A DNA stretch of 64,000 nucleotides from Xiphydria camelus (taxonomy: Eukaryota; Arthropoda; Insecta; Hymenoptera; Xiphydriidae): contig OY783194.1 of the NCBI GenBank assembly GCA_963678675.1, positions 20,004,278-20,068,277 on the forward strand, in the 5' to 3' direction. Shown here one piece after another: positions 44,241 to 58,216 of the stretch. Both the position numbers and the translations under genes were made by a program. Below the pieces are notes generated by a model, which saw only the letters and a program-made list of their open reading frames with translations, was not told the origin of the DNA and made no database searches. Positions within the stretch are counted from its first letter, which is position 1. Each line of letters starts with the position of its first letter.

Positions 44241-46576
44241 TTACATATAAAGAACTGAAGTGAAAAATTAGACAAACCGATCAAGATAACGGTTGTAACT
44301 CCATTATTATCCGCGACTTTGTTACGCGAAACGTTCGATTTCCCGCAAACTGCACTGAAAGCGCGTTGACGGGACCCTTCCACTAATTTTTTTTTTCAAA
44401 TATAGAAAATGTTTTCACGATTGAACAACGAAGACCGTATGTTCGGCCAAACGTCACGGACAATACCGTATATTTCCAATATCTCCTCTTTGTCACGACG
44501 CGAGGGTTTCCGAAAATTCAGAATTTCGAGAAAGGGGTATAACGATACATTTCGGTAGTAGGGGTAAGGGAATCGAAGCTCCCCCAACCCTTTATTTATG
44601 TAGCTCTCGCGAGTACACGGCATACAGAAGCGGGATGTCGAAAGCCCCACGCTTTTCCTTTCTCCACATTTCACCCTAAATTTTCAGCTGTGCCATTCGA
44701 TTTCCACCCCTATCGAACCGCGCTTCTCCGATTTACACAATATTTTGGAAAATCCTTTATGGGATTGACCCCCCTTTCCCGGCTTAGCGCGTGGCGCGTG
44801 CATTGTGCTGCGACGACGAGCGACAGATGTAGACGGAACGCGTACGTACGAGGCGGGACAAAGAGAAATCTTTAAAAGGTATCGAAATCGTAAAATTAGG
44901 GTTAAAGTTTGAAAAAGGCGGGTGAATTAACATGACCATTGTATGGAGCTCTGGACCGAACGGAGGAGGGACGGAACTAGGTATAACGTACCCATATCCC
45001 GTCGGCACGCTGTACACGGCAGATCAGCGGCCCCATTGGATTTATTCCCCTTTATGTTTCGAGTATCGAATTTCAGTTTGTCCGCGAATACATAATCCTC
45101 TTGGAAATTAATATATGTAGTTTCTTGAAAAAACAACTATTTGATAAATCAAACAGAGTTCCCACGCAAACATACTTTCCATATGTTTCCAGTTGATCGT
45201 ATCATGAAAATCGTAATTTTCGGATACTCAAATTTAGAATTTCTCATTTTTGTGCTCTGAAGAAAAATACGGAGTCGAAATTTAATATTAATAGGAAGGG
45301 GTGAAATGCTTTAGACTTTAGTGGCATGATTATATTATTTACATCAAAGAATGGGACCCAATGACAAAAATGAATTGAATTAAAATCATTACTGAAAAAA
45401 ATATACATTTGGATATATGAATCTTCAAATTATATTTTATAGCCATCGTATCGTAAATTACTTTTTACATTATTTCCTTCAGTACGAAATATATTCTAAA
45501 TTTGGATAAAGAGCAGGAATATTCTTTTCTTTTTTACAGATATGTATTTTATTACGTACTGATAGTAATTAGAATATTTCCCCCTCACGCGGAAATAATA
45601 TCTACTGCGAAGCACGGGAAGAGTTACGAATGTTTATGCCGGCGCAATGATGACACAAAATTATCAAAATTCGTAGTCGATCATAAATTTTTATTGATTG
45701 CCACAGACATTTGTAGTTAAAAAATTCAAAATCTATGCACTTCTACAGCGAACTACGGACTAATTTCAAGCGATGAAGTAGTTGCATGTAATTAGTAATA
45801 GTAATAATGAAAGTCTACGTTTAAAATGACCAACTTCACCGAACGAAATAGTGGTATAGTTTTTCCAGTTTGTGTAGAAATTATTACATTTTGAAGATTA
45901 TTTTAGATTTCTCGATTTTTATAGATTTCTATGCTCGATATTTTCAATCGACATAGGTATATATGTATATAGTTAGACATAGAAGTTGAAAAACCTACGT
46001 ATATGTCTACGAATATCTGTGGTTATCTGTATAGAAAGAGTAATTTAATATTACAGATTGATTAATGTAATTATGACCACTCTCTACGCTTATTTATGCA
46101 TAGCTATCCATAGCTATGCACATTGAAGAATAGAATCAACTAGTATAAACAGTGGTCACACAACTACGGTAAACTAAACGAAATAAAATACTCATTTGTG
46201 CGTGGCCCTCCGTAATTTCGAAATTCCTAATCTATAGATTTCTATTCGTAACTACGCCCGATATTTCAAGATATTTATATAGTTCTCCTCTGTCGTAGGT
46301 AACTACTACTTTGTTCATCAAATGATATAATACGTTGTGTGCATTTCCATAAAATTGGAATGAACAATTGTGTCATATTGTAAAATGGCAGTAACTGACG
46401 TAGAATAGCGTACTTTTACTTCGAAACAATAACTATACAGTACATCTTCCTATATTATACTATAGGGAGCTACAAGTGTTTTCCAAATTCTTTACTTCGG
46501 CATGGAATGAACATAAATTGGCATACATTTTTGGGGTTAAATTAAGTATTTCTTCCGTACTTTATTGACGTATTAT
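44241..46576. other. Unassigned intergenic DNA
   Basis: No gene is recognised. A GC-richer patch at 44290-45040 contains overlapping short open frames without motifs. Confidence 0.35.
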
Positions 46577-46672
46577 TTAACACGTTGAGCGCCACGCGCT
46601 CACCCGTGGTCATTTTTGCCACGGTCAAGAATGTCCACGGGTGGGCACGTGGCGTGTTAATCAACGTGTTAA
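46577..46672. mobile_element. Very short TTAA-flanked element, 96 bp
   Basis: TTAACACGTTGA at the left and TCAACGTGTTAA at the right are perfect inverted copies including the TTAA. Inside are further inverted pairs (GCGCCACGCG/CACGTGGCG, CACCCGTGG/CCACGGGTG). It shares the TTAACACGTTGA start with the element at 12344, suggesting one family of piggyBac-like MITEs. Confidence 0.6.
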
Positions 46673-49600
46673 TTTCGCCAGGGATGTGTTGAATTTAATT
46701 TTATATCTCGCCTAGATCGTGTTGAAACATAAAAGGTAGCAATTTTTCAAAAACAAAACCGGAAAAAACTTTATGGATCTAAATAATACTATTTTATGGG
46801 AAAACGTTATTACAATGAAGATGTTTGATATGATATTTACAAGACTTGATAAGTCTTTGAACGTCCACCCTAATAGGAAAAACAAGTAATTTTCTAACAA
46901 GAAGTCCAAAAATCTTCAGCTTCCATGCTATGACCGAAAAGAAAACAACAGTTGTAAATGAATCTTACAAAATAATTAATTATTTAACTTCATTACTACT
47001 ATTAACCTATAATTCTAATATTTAAAGACTATACATTCTTTATACTATTTAAACAATTTAACATTATCATCGAATTTTATCCCTTTTTAACTTTACCCTC
47101 TTACAATTGGAATGATATGTACTCTATTATACCTACTCAATATTTAATCCAGAAGATTAGAGATTAATGGTGAAAATATATTATAGCCATATATATATAT
47201 TAAACATCTTTACATCATTTTATCTTGTAATTGTAATAACGGATAATGCCCACTAGACAATGAAACGAGATTTTACATATATAATTTCCGATAAGAAAAT
47301 ATACCTACTTATCTTATACGCTAATTTAAAAGTTACCTTTAAAGATAAAAACGCATTAATGATTAATGTCGATTGCATTTGAATTCGAATGGCAATTAGT
47401 ATCGAATCGAAATATACATACATATGTACATACATATATCACTACAGTCATAAATCTATGTATAGGGCAAATTATTCCATTTCAAAAGGCCCCGGATCAT
47501 CGGCCAACCAATTTTTTTAGTTTCTTTTCCCTCGTAGCATTCGATGAAATATAAAAGTTTCATTAATTATACATTTTTATTGCAAAACATTCGATCAATA
47601 AATGTTATCGGAGTTATGCTTGATCGGTTGATCGCTTGCAATCTTCATCTTTTGATTCCTAGGTAGCTATTAATTATAAACAAATTTTTGGTTACCAATT
47701 TCTGGGCACTCAGTATGACTTGAATTGTATGTCTAAATCCGTGAATATACGCAGGAGACTCGCTCGGAAAATTCGTATGTGTGGTGTGGCTTTACTTCGT
47801 TAATACCTATTTGCTGACAATATTAGGAATAGTAAGACTATATTAGTCGATGGAATAAGTTGATGACCAAGCACTGAGAAATGTTTTTTTTAAGAAGAAA
47901 ATCTTCATTAGATACCAAAGTATGTAAACTGAGGTAAAATAAAAATGATTGTTAGTAAGTTATCGACCACTTTTGAAAAAAAAAGTAAAAAATGAGAGAA
48001 ATCGCTTAGCTAAATGGTTTTCTTTTTAAATACTTAAACTTAATAAAACATAACGCTTCAGAAAATATAATTAATAATTATTATGACTGAGTGATCATTC
48101 TATATAATTGAATGTTTAAATAATTTCTAGATGAACTTAAAAAAATAAGTACCTAGATTGCACATGAAGATTGGCTATTAGTATCGATGGTCGTAATCCT
48201 ATCGTATCGTATAAGAACTATCAATGGTCGTAATTTAGTGACATTTCAAAAACAGAGAAATCGAAAGCTCACTATAATAATAAATTATACGTTTTAGTTC
48301 GTGGACTGAGATACTAAATTAAATGCATCCATTTTAATTAAAGTTAAAAAAACATAAGTTAAATATTAGGTTTACGCATCAGTGGCCGAAAACGGATCAA
48401 CTAATAATGAAGCTATTCAATACTTATTTCATCATCCATTGTAGTTTTGCTATTTATTGCCAGGATAACTATTGGTGAAATTAAGCTATACTCAATACAG
48501 GAGCGAGAGCACCCTACATAAATGATGTATACGTATAGGATAAGCCACTAATTCGAGTTAATTAAATACTCGGCAACGTCTTTCACTCAAACTTAAATTT
48601 TGAAAGCAGAAACGAAATTTTCTTCAAGTTTATAAAAGCACGCTGAACAGCATTCTATAATATTATAATTAATTTTGTTTTGAATAAAAGTCATTGCCAC
48701 AGATTTGTTACGCTCGAATTATGAAAAATCCTATATAAATAGTATAACAGTGTTTTTTTTTTAATTAGCTCATCTATAAATGCCCCCCACTGAAGTAGCT
48801 ACTATAGCAGGAACAGCTTATATAATTAAGTTTTCTATGAATTAAAAAAAACTTAGGAAAAGTTTCATCTAGAGCTGCATTACCTAGTTTTTGAGTATCA
48901 TTTTCACATTAATAGCCCCCATTTCAGGATAAAGGTATTAATTAGTCTTACGTCACTCGATAGGGCTTCTGATTAATGGCAAATTGTTGAACTTTCTCCA
49001 CATATTCTTAAAAATTGCAGAAAAAATAGTTGAGCTGCTTTTGTCGATAAAATCGAGATAAGCTGGTTCAGATAGGCTATTTCAGTAGAACACCCGCTGA
49101 TAAGCTGGTTTCGTTAAAAACTATCGATATGTTTCCAAATTATGCAATTTGTCACTTTCTAAGAATATTTTAAGAGAAAACTCCTTATATGTAGTAAAAT
49201 ATATATAAAATAGCACTTTTATCAATAAAAATATGATAGTAAGTATGCAAGGTTTATAGAGCAAATGTTTCTGTAATAAACGTGCAATGAAATCTGACTA
49301 AGTAAGGAAAAATTAACAGTACTTAAATTATCAATACTTAGATTTTTTTGATTCCCACTATTTAAAACATTATCTGCCAAATTTAATAATGAAAATTTTT
49401 ATAATGCAAAGTGCCAGCATTATAAAATACTATTAGGCCTCGATTATTGTATTAATTAGTGTTACGTAAAAACAATTATGGAAATTCATACAATTTTAAT
49501 ATATTTACCGATTTGCAAAACATCCAATTATTGCCAAGAGAGTCCATGAAATTTTTCGAAAGAGTAGTTTTAAGAATTTTCCAAAAATTATAGAAAAATT

Positions 49601-52156
49601 ATAGGTGGCATCAATATTTCTGTAAGAAATGTCTGAAATATTTAAGTAAAGTTTGTAATAATTTGTTTAATTTCTTTCCATTTTCTAAACTAGCGAGATT
49701 GTATGGATAACATTTTATTTATAATATCAAAACCTCCTTCAAATATCAAATTAAAAAAAAATCCTTTCACAGTATAATAATTTTTGTGGAAAATCAGACA
49801 AAATTTGAAAAGACAAATTATGTCCTAGAATTACGTTAATTTTTCATTTATCTTATCATATTACGATGTAAGTTTATCGAAACTGCGACTCTATAACACT
49901 TCACATGCGTACATCAGATTTTGTATTATATGTATAAATCCTATTTTATAAATATTCAATTGAAGTAAATCTTCTAAAATGTTTAAGTTAGCAACACTAA
50001 TAGTATAATCTTTAAAAAATAGATGTGAAAATGACTAGAATAACATCGAATGAGATAAGGTACCTTTTCAATTGCGTAGCCTCTTCTAAAATTATAGTTA
50101 TTACACTCTAATAAAAAGAATCGAAATAGGAACTTCTTTAGTAGGTACCTATGTCACGTTAAAATTCTCTAGAGCCACCCGCATGAGAAACTGCGACGGC
50201 AGTTTGTCGGAGGAAAAATTCTGTTCATAATTTACATATACATATGTAACTGTGCATATGAACCTCATATAACCTGTCAATTGAAAAGGCGTGAGGGCAG
50301 ACGACTGTGTAGGAGTTAATCTTAACCCTATTAAATATACGCGTAAGATACCGGTACTTCAGTTGCCGAACGAAATTAGACCGGTTGAGATTGGGCGGAT
50401 TATATAAGGGTGATTTAGTATCAAGTTTTATGTGTGATTTTAAACGACGCATAGGATAACGAATATGGTTATTGGGATCCGATAATGATTAACAACTTCT
50501 GACAACAATGCATTAGATAGAAAGGGCTGGAGAAACGAGTATATCATATGCCACACACACACAATTGCTGTAGATTTCGTTTACTAAACTGCCAATAACT
50601 GTAACCGTTGTTCTATACATAGTGAAAGGTTAAACCAAAAGTAGATAATTGACATAAGGTAAAAGCGTCAAAAACTGAATGTACGCTGAGTTCCTATACA
50701 TTACTATAATAACGCAAGTTCCTAAGTTAGCCTTTGTTAATGTTATCGATATGGTAGCCTTGTTGGATAGGCAATATTTCATATGCCGATACCGCAATCC
50801 TTAATCTGAACTGGACCAAAGATCTAACTATGTCAAATATACTATACTTAACTCTGAAGTATCGTATAACAAATTACAATCTAAGGGCTAATTAAATAAA
50901 AGTGTAAAGAAATAAGAGAACCATCCATATAATTATTTAAAGCATAATGTATTAAGTATTCATGCGTAAATGTACATTTATAAGCACAAAATCAAAATTA
51001 GTACTGTAAGTTAATAACATAACGTAGTATGTAAGAAAATGTATTTAGTTCTAAGGCGACATAGTCATAAGTTTTTAGTTTACGTACTCACTAGATATTA
51101 CAATATACGACGATGTTTCAAAATTCAGGGTTTCCTAGTTACTTGTTCTCATATGTAATGAAAAGTACGACCTATTAATGTAACTGCTAGAAGAAAAGAC
51201 TCGTACGATAAACACTCGAAGTACAACTGAAAGAATGAAATAAAGACGAATGTAGTTACTGAAGGTAATTATTTATCAGACGTGAGTTATTAAAATATGC
51301 GACATATATACGGGGGTAGGTGTGTACATAACAAATATATATTACGAAAACGTATGCTGGTGTTAAGAACCCTATGCGATAGTTTCAATTCCGAAAGAGT
51401 AGCCTTTACATCAATTTCAATGGAAGTGAAGTTCGGCAGAATTATTAAACATTTCAACATATGTATGTATTCTACAGTTGAATCTCTAATTTTCTAAACT
51501 GCTTTGGAAAATTTATCTCAACTATTCATCAAATCTGCACTCGCTGATACGAGTATGTCCGTAAAAGAAAACTAATTCCTGTGAAAATATTTTCAATAAT
51601 AACTGAATTCATTTTCACTGCCCCTGTCATTACGAACAGAAAACTGTTAGTATGCACTACTGAACTCTTAGTACGCAGTAGTGCCTATTATTCATATTAG
51701 AAGTGCTTATTACTAATACTCTATAAGTACACATTATTGCACTAGCAGTATACACTATTGTTCTTATAGAGTGCGCACTTTTTGTTTGAACTGGTAGTGC
51801 AAGAGTATTCACTGCTAGTGATCACTTACTGATTGTGAGCCTTATTTACTATTCATGTGGACTACCGGTAACTCTGAAATTATTGGCACTATTTTAGCGA
51901 ACTTTTGATACTACCGCCACCATTATTATTCTAAAATACTAAAAATAATATTTTTATAAGCTATTTGAAACTTTACGGATTTTGCTATTCTACTAATATG
52001 AAAAGAATCATTATTACAGTACAAACGTAAAAATACTAATGAGACACTACTAATAGAACTAATGAAACACTAATGTAATAGTTTTTCGCAAAGTAATTTA
52101 CTAACGCAATAGTAATTTCAGTGTCAGTATTATCATCAGTTTCATGAGTACCCCCC
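46673..52156. other. Long AT-rich gene desert
   Basis: About 5.5 kb without a recognisable gene, RNA or element. From about 51600 to 52140 there are many degenerate copies of TAGTGC/GCACTA and ATTAGTA motifs on both strands, hinting at an old repeat. Confidence 0.4.
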
Positions 52157-52733
52157 GTAAGAGAGAATGGGGCAGGTTGCAACACGGGTAGGCTGCATCA
52201 CATGGATTTTTTCACACAAGAAACCCTCCAACAGAAGATAAATTACAAGATTAGTTGAGTCGTAGTTTTGTCCCTTATCGTTAGAAAGCACTATGGTATG
52301 GGCACAATCCTGCCAGTTTTATAAAAGAAAATGTATAATTTTTAAAGTAGGCACGTTCTTCATGTGCCAATAACGACGCTTATTTTATTCGTATTAACTG
52401 TGTTTCAGAGTATTTCGAGGAGTACTGTTAACTAATTATTTGCTAATAACTTAATAATTATTGAAAAGTTCTTTAAAAAGTTAAGTGGTTCAACCTGCCC
52501 AAGCACTAATACAACATACCCCGAACGTGGAGCACATTGCAACACACGCATAGATTATTGTTTTTCTTTATAACTCCATTATTTTTTAAAATAACTTAAA
52601 TATTATTCCATAGTTTTATTCCCAATACGTTAAATTATATCAGACAACTCTAGAAAACTAATTTTCATTTTCAGTAAAATGGGGATAATGGAAAACATCA
52701 ATTTTATTGCAACCTGCCCCGGTCTCCCCTACG
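52157..52733. mobile_element. Inverted-repeat element with GGGGCAGGTTGCAA ends, about 577 bp
   Basis: GTAAGAGAGAATGGGGCAGG at the left corresponds to the inverse of CCTGCCCCGGTCTCCCCTAC at the right, with GTTGCAA adjoining on both sides. Internal copies of CAACCTGCCC and GCAACAC occur. No coding capacity. Confidence 0.6.
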
Positions 52734-52975
52734 TTTTTTAGCACAGCAACAATAACAGAGTATCCGATACTATTTGGTTACCATTAATATCTGTGAATAT
52801 CATTACGTGTTACGAATAATCACTGATCAAATCACTTATAAGTACTGAAAAATAACTTAACGAATACTGATTAGTTTGTATTTCTGCGCATTAATGTCTA
52901 TTAGTAATTCATTAGTATTTTTCCATAAGAACAGTATTAAAATTCAGAAAGTAACGCTATAATAAGTTTCATAAC

Positions 52976-53190
52976 CTAGGCGGAAAAGTTCTACATGATC
53001 CATTATGTAGCTTTGGTCATAAGTATATAGGTTATATAATAAATGATTTCTATATATTGACCGTATAAGGTCTATATATCGAATTTTATAGTCTGTGTAT
53101 GGTTAATATAGAAATCATATATAATCCATATGTGACCAAAACCACATACGGATCATATACAAAATATACATATAGAATTTTTTCGCCTGG
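52976..53190. mobile_element. Short hairpin element, about 215 bp
   Basis: CCTAGGCGGAAAAGTTCTA at the left is inverted at the right (TAGAATTTTTTCGCCTGG), and inner text (GGTCATA/TATGTGACC, AGAAATCATATATAA) also pairs. It is a MITE-like palindrome. Confidence 0.5.
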
Positions 53191-56100
53191 ACAATGACTA
53201 AAATGTTTTCATTAAAAGCTTATTTGGTACTAAAAATATTATGTATTTCTATAAATGGAGTTCGTTAGGCCTAAGTTAAAATATTCTCACCTGTTATTCT
53301 CGTATCGCTAATGCGTAGTATTACGCTTATAGCACGTACTAATACTAAGATACTGTTTACTAACAGTTTTTTCTTGTAAGGGCGTATAAAAAAATTCATG
53401 AATTGAAGGCAGCTTGAAAGATTAATATATATGCCTTTCTTTATGAAATTATTCAGGATAGTTAGCGGAAGGAGTTTAGTTATTAGAGGTTCGACTATAT
53501 ACGAGGTACGATAATACTTGTGTTTACATATATTTAAACATACAAATGCATTAATATGCACAATATACGCGAGCACAGAAAATCTCACGGGATACTTTCC
53601 ATAGATAAGATGTTACATTTTTGACAAAGAGAGTGTAAATGTAACTATGATATTTTAACATAAATTGGAAATTTAATATTAGCACTTGAAGAAATACCAA
53701 ATGTTCCTAAAATAATGCTTTCCACTAACATATTTATGTGTGATAGCAATTATTGCCATATATTTCATTGTATTTTGACGTTTTCATTTAAAAATATTTT
53801 AACCTGATAAATCAAAAAATGTAACGGAGTACTATACTAGTGGAGAAATGAATGTAGTTTTAAGTAAAAATGGAAATTATACGTTATTTATAACAAGGCG
53901 ATATATCTGAAGCATTGAAAATCCTCTAGTGGCGTATGCCGATCTATGTAAAGAAAAAACTCGACAAAATCAGTAAGGCAAGTGCCTGCAGAGCATTATT
54001 GCACCTAGTTTGTATAAGATATTCCAATGAATATGTGTATATGGAGAATGATGGTAAAAATAATATTTTAGTTCCCAACTAGTTACAGTAACATATAATT
54101 GCAATTTTATTGAGACATTGATATCTACTATATATTACTAGAAGATACAATGATCTTAAGTTCGCCCAATTCAGAGAGTGAAAGGATGTCAATTTTTAAG
54201 AAAGACACATACCTACCAACTGAACATCGACCATTGATACATTGTATTTGTTGAGATCTCTTCAGACTCTCTACATGTTCAGGTAGCAGTGCCCGGTCAG
54301 CATGTTTATTGCTAGCCTGATTTGCCTCTCATTTCCGAGCCATATGATCAACTCCTTAGCTAACTTATACCTCCTGGTTTCAGCCTACTAGTTAACATTT
54401 TCAGCCATCAGTTTTGTTGTGACTTCCCCTTTGCTTGCGCTTAGGAAGTCCTGACCAGTTCAGACCTTAAAGCTGATTTACCAAGGCGTCCCTATAACCA
54501 GTTTATCTATTGTACTTTCTCATTCATTCTGAGTGTTCCTAGAAACTCAGATGAAAATAACGTTATTTCTACTTGTCCAACTATTGAGTTGTGTTCACTT
54601 ATATACTTCCTAATAAGCATTTATTTAATTCTCAGGCTAGCTAGATCATATCTAGAGATTCCGCAATACCTAACAAGTTTTTTCCAAATTAAGGATTTTG
54701 AACTCAGTTTAAAAATGTATTTTCTTTTAAGGGTCATTAAGTCTTTTATATATAAAAACTGTCACATAAAAATTTGTTTCGACAGCGAAAATTTTTATTA
54801 AAGTATCTTATTTATTACGATGTTTATTTGTTAGAACAGAATGATTATATTAGAAACAAGAAAATAAAAATAATAAAACGAGTAGGATTTACTACATCTT
54901 TATATATTAAATTAACTTACATAAAAATTATATAAAAGCTGAGTTTAATTATAAATATAACACTTATTCGTTACTTCTTCTCTTATACAAACTAAGTACA
55001 AGTGTAGGGACGAAAAAAGGTTTTGAAAGTTGTGCTATGCCACAAAGTTAAGATCAAGATTCCCCAAATGTTATGTATAAATACAAATACAACGGCCATA
55101 CGAAGTTCGGTTAGGAATTATTTATTTCCGAAAGAAACCGCATTTTGGAAAAATTTGAACAAAAGTTAGAAGAATCATTAGATAGCACGCTCGGTGTTAT
55201 TCATTTTACGCAATTTCTAACATTAAAGAAAATGAGGAACTAAAAGAACAACTATTGTTGCAATTTTATTTAAACGCCTGGTTTTTAACGTTCTACTCAA
55301 TCTAAACTAAAGTATTCGTATACTTCATAATGTTTGACACTCTCACGTAATACACTTGTTCGATTTAACAAGGAATGGCGACAGATTAGATACTTACATA
55401 ATTTTAAAAAAAGTGAAGTGAACGAAAAATCAAATATTGAGAATCAAAATTACATTGTAAGTTAGAGGAAATTATTAATTATCAATTGACTTTATTGATT
55501 AGTTACTATGTAATGGTTGGAAGAAACCTAAAAATATATACTATCGATGATTACGCATACGTGTAATAAATATGTTGTACTATTTTTTTTGTATCATGTA
55601 CTATATCATAGTCATTATCATCTCCATTATTGTCATGATATTACACCAATGAAGTGAAATAATGGTGAACTTTTTGTCATTTCGTGTACTAGATCATTAA
55701 CTAGGTTTGTATGGTGAGCTGTATATTCGGAAATAAAATGGTAGAATTGGAATTCAAATTTTTGAATGAATGTGGTATTATTTTGAACCTTCTAAAAAGC
55801 TGTCATTTGATTTCTACCGGCAGTAGTTACTGCAAGCATTGTCGTAGGTATCTTTATCACTTTGTCTTTGCAGTAATAACAGCAGAAATTTAAAAATATT
55901 ATAATATTAATTTTAATAATATAAGTTTTTAAGTACATATATGTAGGCACCCATTAGATCCCATGTAAGCCAGTGTAAGATAAAATGACAACAAAACATG
56001 TACCTATTACAAAGATTACGAACATTACAAAACAAAGATTGCATATTATTAGATTATAAAGATTGACAAAAAGTAAATATTTTGGAGTCTTGGATATCGT

Positions 56101-56688
56101 ACCCTGTTAAGGAAGTCTGACCGAAATTTATAGGTAAGGAACGATTAAATTTATATCATATTTTATCCTTACTTATACAGTATATCGCAAATTACATGGT
56201 ATTGATATATTCTTGAATCGGTTTCTTTAATATTTTGATTTCAACTGTTCTATATAGATCGATAAAAACGTATGAAATTCATGCTACATGTTTTTCTCAC
56301 ATTTGTTATTAAAAATCATCTTTAGATGCAATGTAGAATTCATTATAATAAAATTAGTTTCAATGAGAAATTAATATGTATTTGTTATTTAAATAGAACT
56401 GGCAATAGAAAATCAATATTGTGTGTATCAAGAGAAACTACATATTTACTTACTTATACCTATTTAAATGCATCTACTTAATACGAGAAAATGTTTTCTG
56501 GATATGAACGATTATACAATATTTCACAGCGTAACCACTTTCTGCAGAAAGACAGCGTGTACTAATAAATAAGAATAATGTGGAGTATCACACAAGACCT
56601 TATGTTTTAATTAATAATGTACCATTTATTCAGATCCAAGTTTCAAGAATGAACCTCTTTTGTCTCTTCCGCATATATACGAAGCAAT
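53191..56688. other. AT-rich DNA without recognisable genes
   Basis: Nothing is annotated. The stretch 54230-54560 is less AT-rich and non-repetitive, but I could not find a coding frame or RNA fold to support a call. Confidence 0.4.
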
Positions 56689-56789
56689 GGGTGCGTTCAG
56701 CAGATCATACCGCTCCGCAACAGTTGTGGAGTGGCTCAGTAAAAATCTGCCGAACGCGCATGCGCTACCGAGCGCTCCAAGTGAGCGTA

Positions 56790-57368
56790 AGAGCTCTTTC
56801 ACACGATCCGTTTTTTTAACGGACGGTGAAACTAACGGAACGGTGAATCTACCGGATATTGTAGAAACACATTGAGTTGCATTGGAGCGTTCACACGTAT
56901 CGACGTCCGTTAAAAAAACGGTCCGGTACCGTCGCACTACCGTCGCACTAAGAACCCTTTCACACGATCCGTTTTTCTAACGGACAAGTATGAACATGTG
57001 TTTCTACTAAACGGATCCGTTGTTTTCACCGTTCCGGTAAAGTAGAAACCCATCCGTTGGTGCAACGGTACCGGAACGTTTTTTTAACGGACGTCGATAC
57101 GTGTGAACGCTCCCATGCAACTCAGTGTGTTTCTACAGTATCCGGTAGATTCACCGTTCCGTTAGTTTCACCGTCCGTTAGAAAAACGGATCGTGTGAAA
57201 GGGTTCTTAGTGCGACGGTAGTGCGACGGTACCGGACCGTTTTTTTAACGGACGTCGATACGTGTGAACGCTCCAATGCAACTCAATGTGTTTCTACAAT
57301 ATCCGGTAGATTCACCGTTCCGTTAGTTTCACCGTCCGTTAAAAAAACGGATCGTGTGAAAGAGCTCT
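56790..57368. mobile_element. TA-flanked fold-back element, 579 bp, containing a relative
   Basis: The ends AGAGCTCTTTCACACGATCC and GGATCGTGTGAAAGAGCTCT are perfect inverted copies, with TA at 56788-56789 and 57369-57370. The outer arms, about 161 bp each (56790-56950 and 57208-57368), are nearly perfect inverted copies. The centre is occupied by the inner element at 56951-57207. No coding capacity. Confidence 0.75.
56951..57207. mobile_element. Inner TA-flanked element of the same family, 257 bp
   Basis: The ends AGAACCCTTTCACACGATCC and GGATCGTGTGAAAGGGTTCT are inverted, with TA on both sides. Its right part (from about 57080) is very similar to the outer element's right arm, including GACGTCGATACGTGTGAACG. 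The two are therefore members of one family. Confidence 0.7.
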
Positions 57369-57605
57369 TAGTGGTAGCGGTCGCCATGTTTTGTAGCGAA
57401 GAAAAGTTACGCTCCAGCGCTCCCCCGCTCACTTCCATCGGAAGAAGTTTTGGCGCATTTTATGAATGATGTCGAGCGGTGTGAACCGATGTGTCGAATT
57501 CCGTCTGTCGTGCGACGGAACATCTTATATTGTATGTATTATTACGAAAAAAATTACATTTTCTTGCCATCGACAATCGTAAAAGAATCTGTTACCATAT
57601 CAGAG

Positions 57606-58216
57606 TACCTCAGAGCTAAACAGTATTAACTCCATTTTTTTCGAAACTCGTATTATTTCTTCATTCTGCTATTTTCAATGTAAAATAGCAGAATGAGGAA
57701 ATAATACGGTTTTTGACAAAAAAAATGTGTTAATACTGTTTAGCTCTGGGGGGCAATTCTCGACACGTGAGAAACGATTTCGTGAACGGAATTATTATTT
57801 CGTTTGAGAAATTTTGTACACGGAATTTTTCCCATACGAAACTCCTTCGTCAACGAAATTACTTTTTTCGTTGATGAAAGTGTCATTCGTCGTTCTCGCT
57901 GTTTTCGTCAACGAATGTTGTTTGGGATTTGTATGCCGGTGAATTGCATGACGAGGTGGTGGGCCGATGCGACGGGTCGTTGCTAAGTGATTAAACGAGA
58001 TTCTAAAAAGAAGACGTCGCTAAGGGATGTAAACACATTTTTCGTGTGAGAAAATTAATTTCGTTGACGAGATTTAATTTCGTTGACGAGATCTATCTTG
58101 GAAGGGATATTCGAATCGTTAACGAAAGTGATCGACGAAATTTTACATCCGTTAACGAAAAATATTTCGTCCACGAAAAGCATTTCCCACGCGTCGAGAA
58201 TAGCACCCCTGAGGTA
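57606..58216. mobile_element. Element built of TTCGTNNACGAA motifs, interrupted by a palindrome
   Basis: The right end reads GAGAATAGCACCCCTGAGGTA. The left end is TACCTCAG at 57606-57613, and the match resumes at about 57747 as GGGGGGCAATTCTC after an inserted palindrome. The interior has many TTCGTNNACGAA palindromes and variants (for example near 57849, 57905, 58070, 58083, 58119, 58168). TA is present at both outer ends. No transposase frame. Confidence 0.6.
57614..57746. mobile_element. Palindromic insertion, about 133 bp
   Basis: AGCTAAACAGTATTAACTCC at the left is inverted at the right (AATACTGTTTAGCT), with inner pairs TATTATTTCTTCATTCTGC and GCAGAATGAGGAAATAATA around a loop of about 15 bp. 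It splits the left end of the element at 57606-58216, so it is the younger insertion. Confidence 0.65.

Noticed and set aside
56626..57469. Open frames around 100 codons inside the fold-back element
   Set aside because: The same peptide appears from both strands because the DNA is an inverted repeat. It is not a gene.
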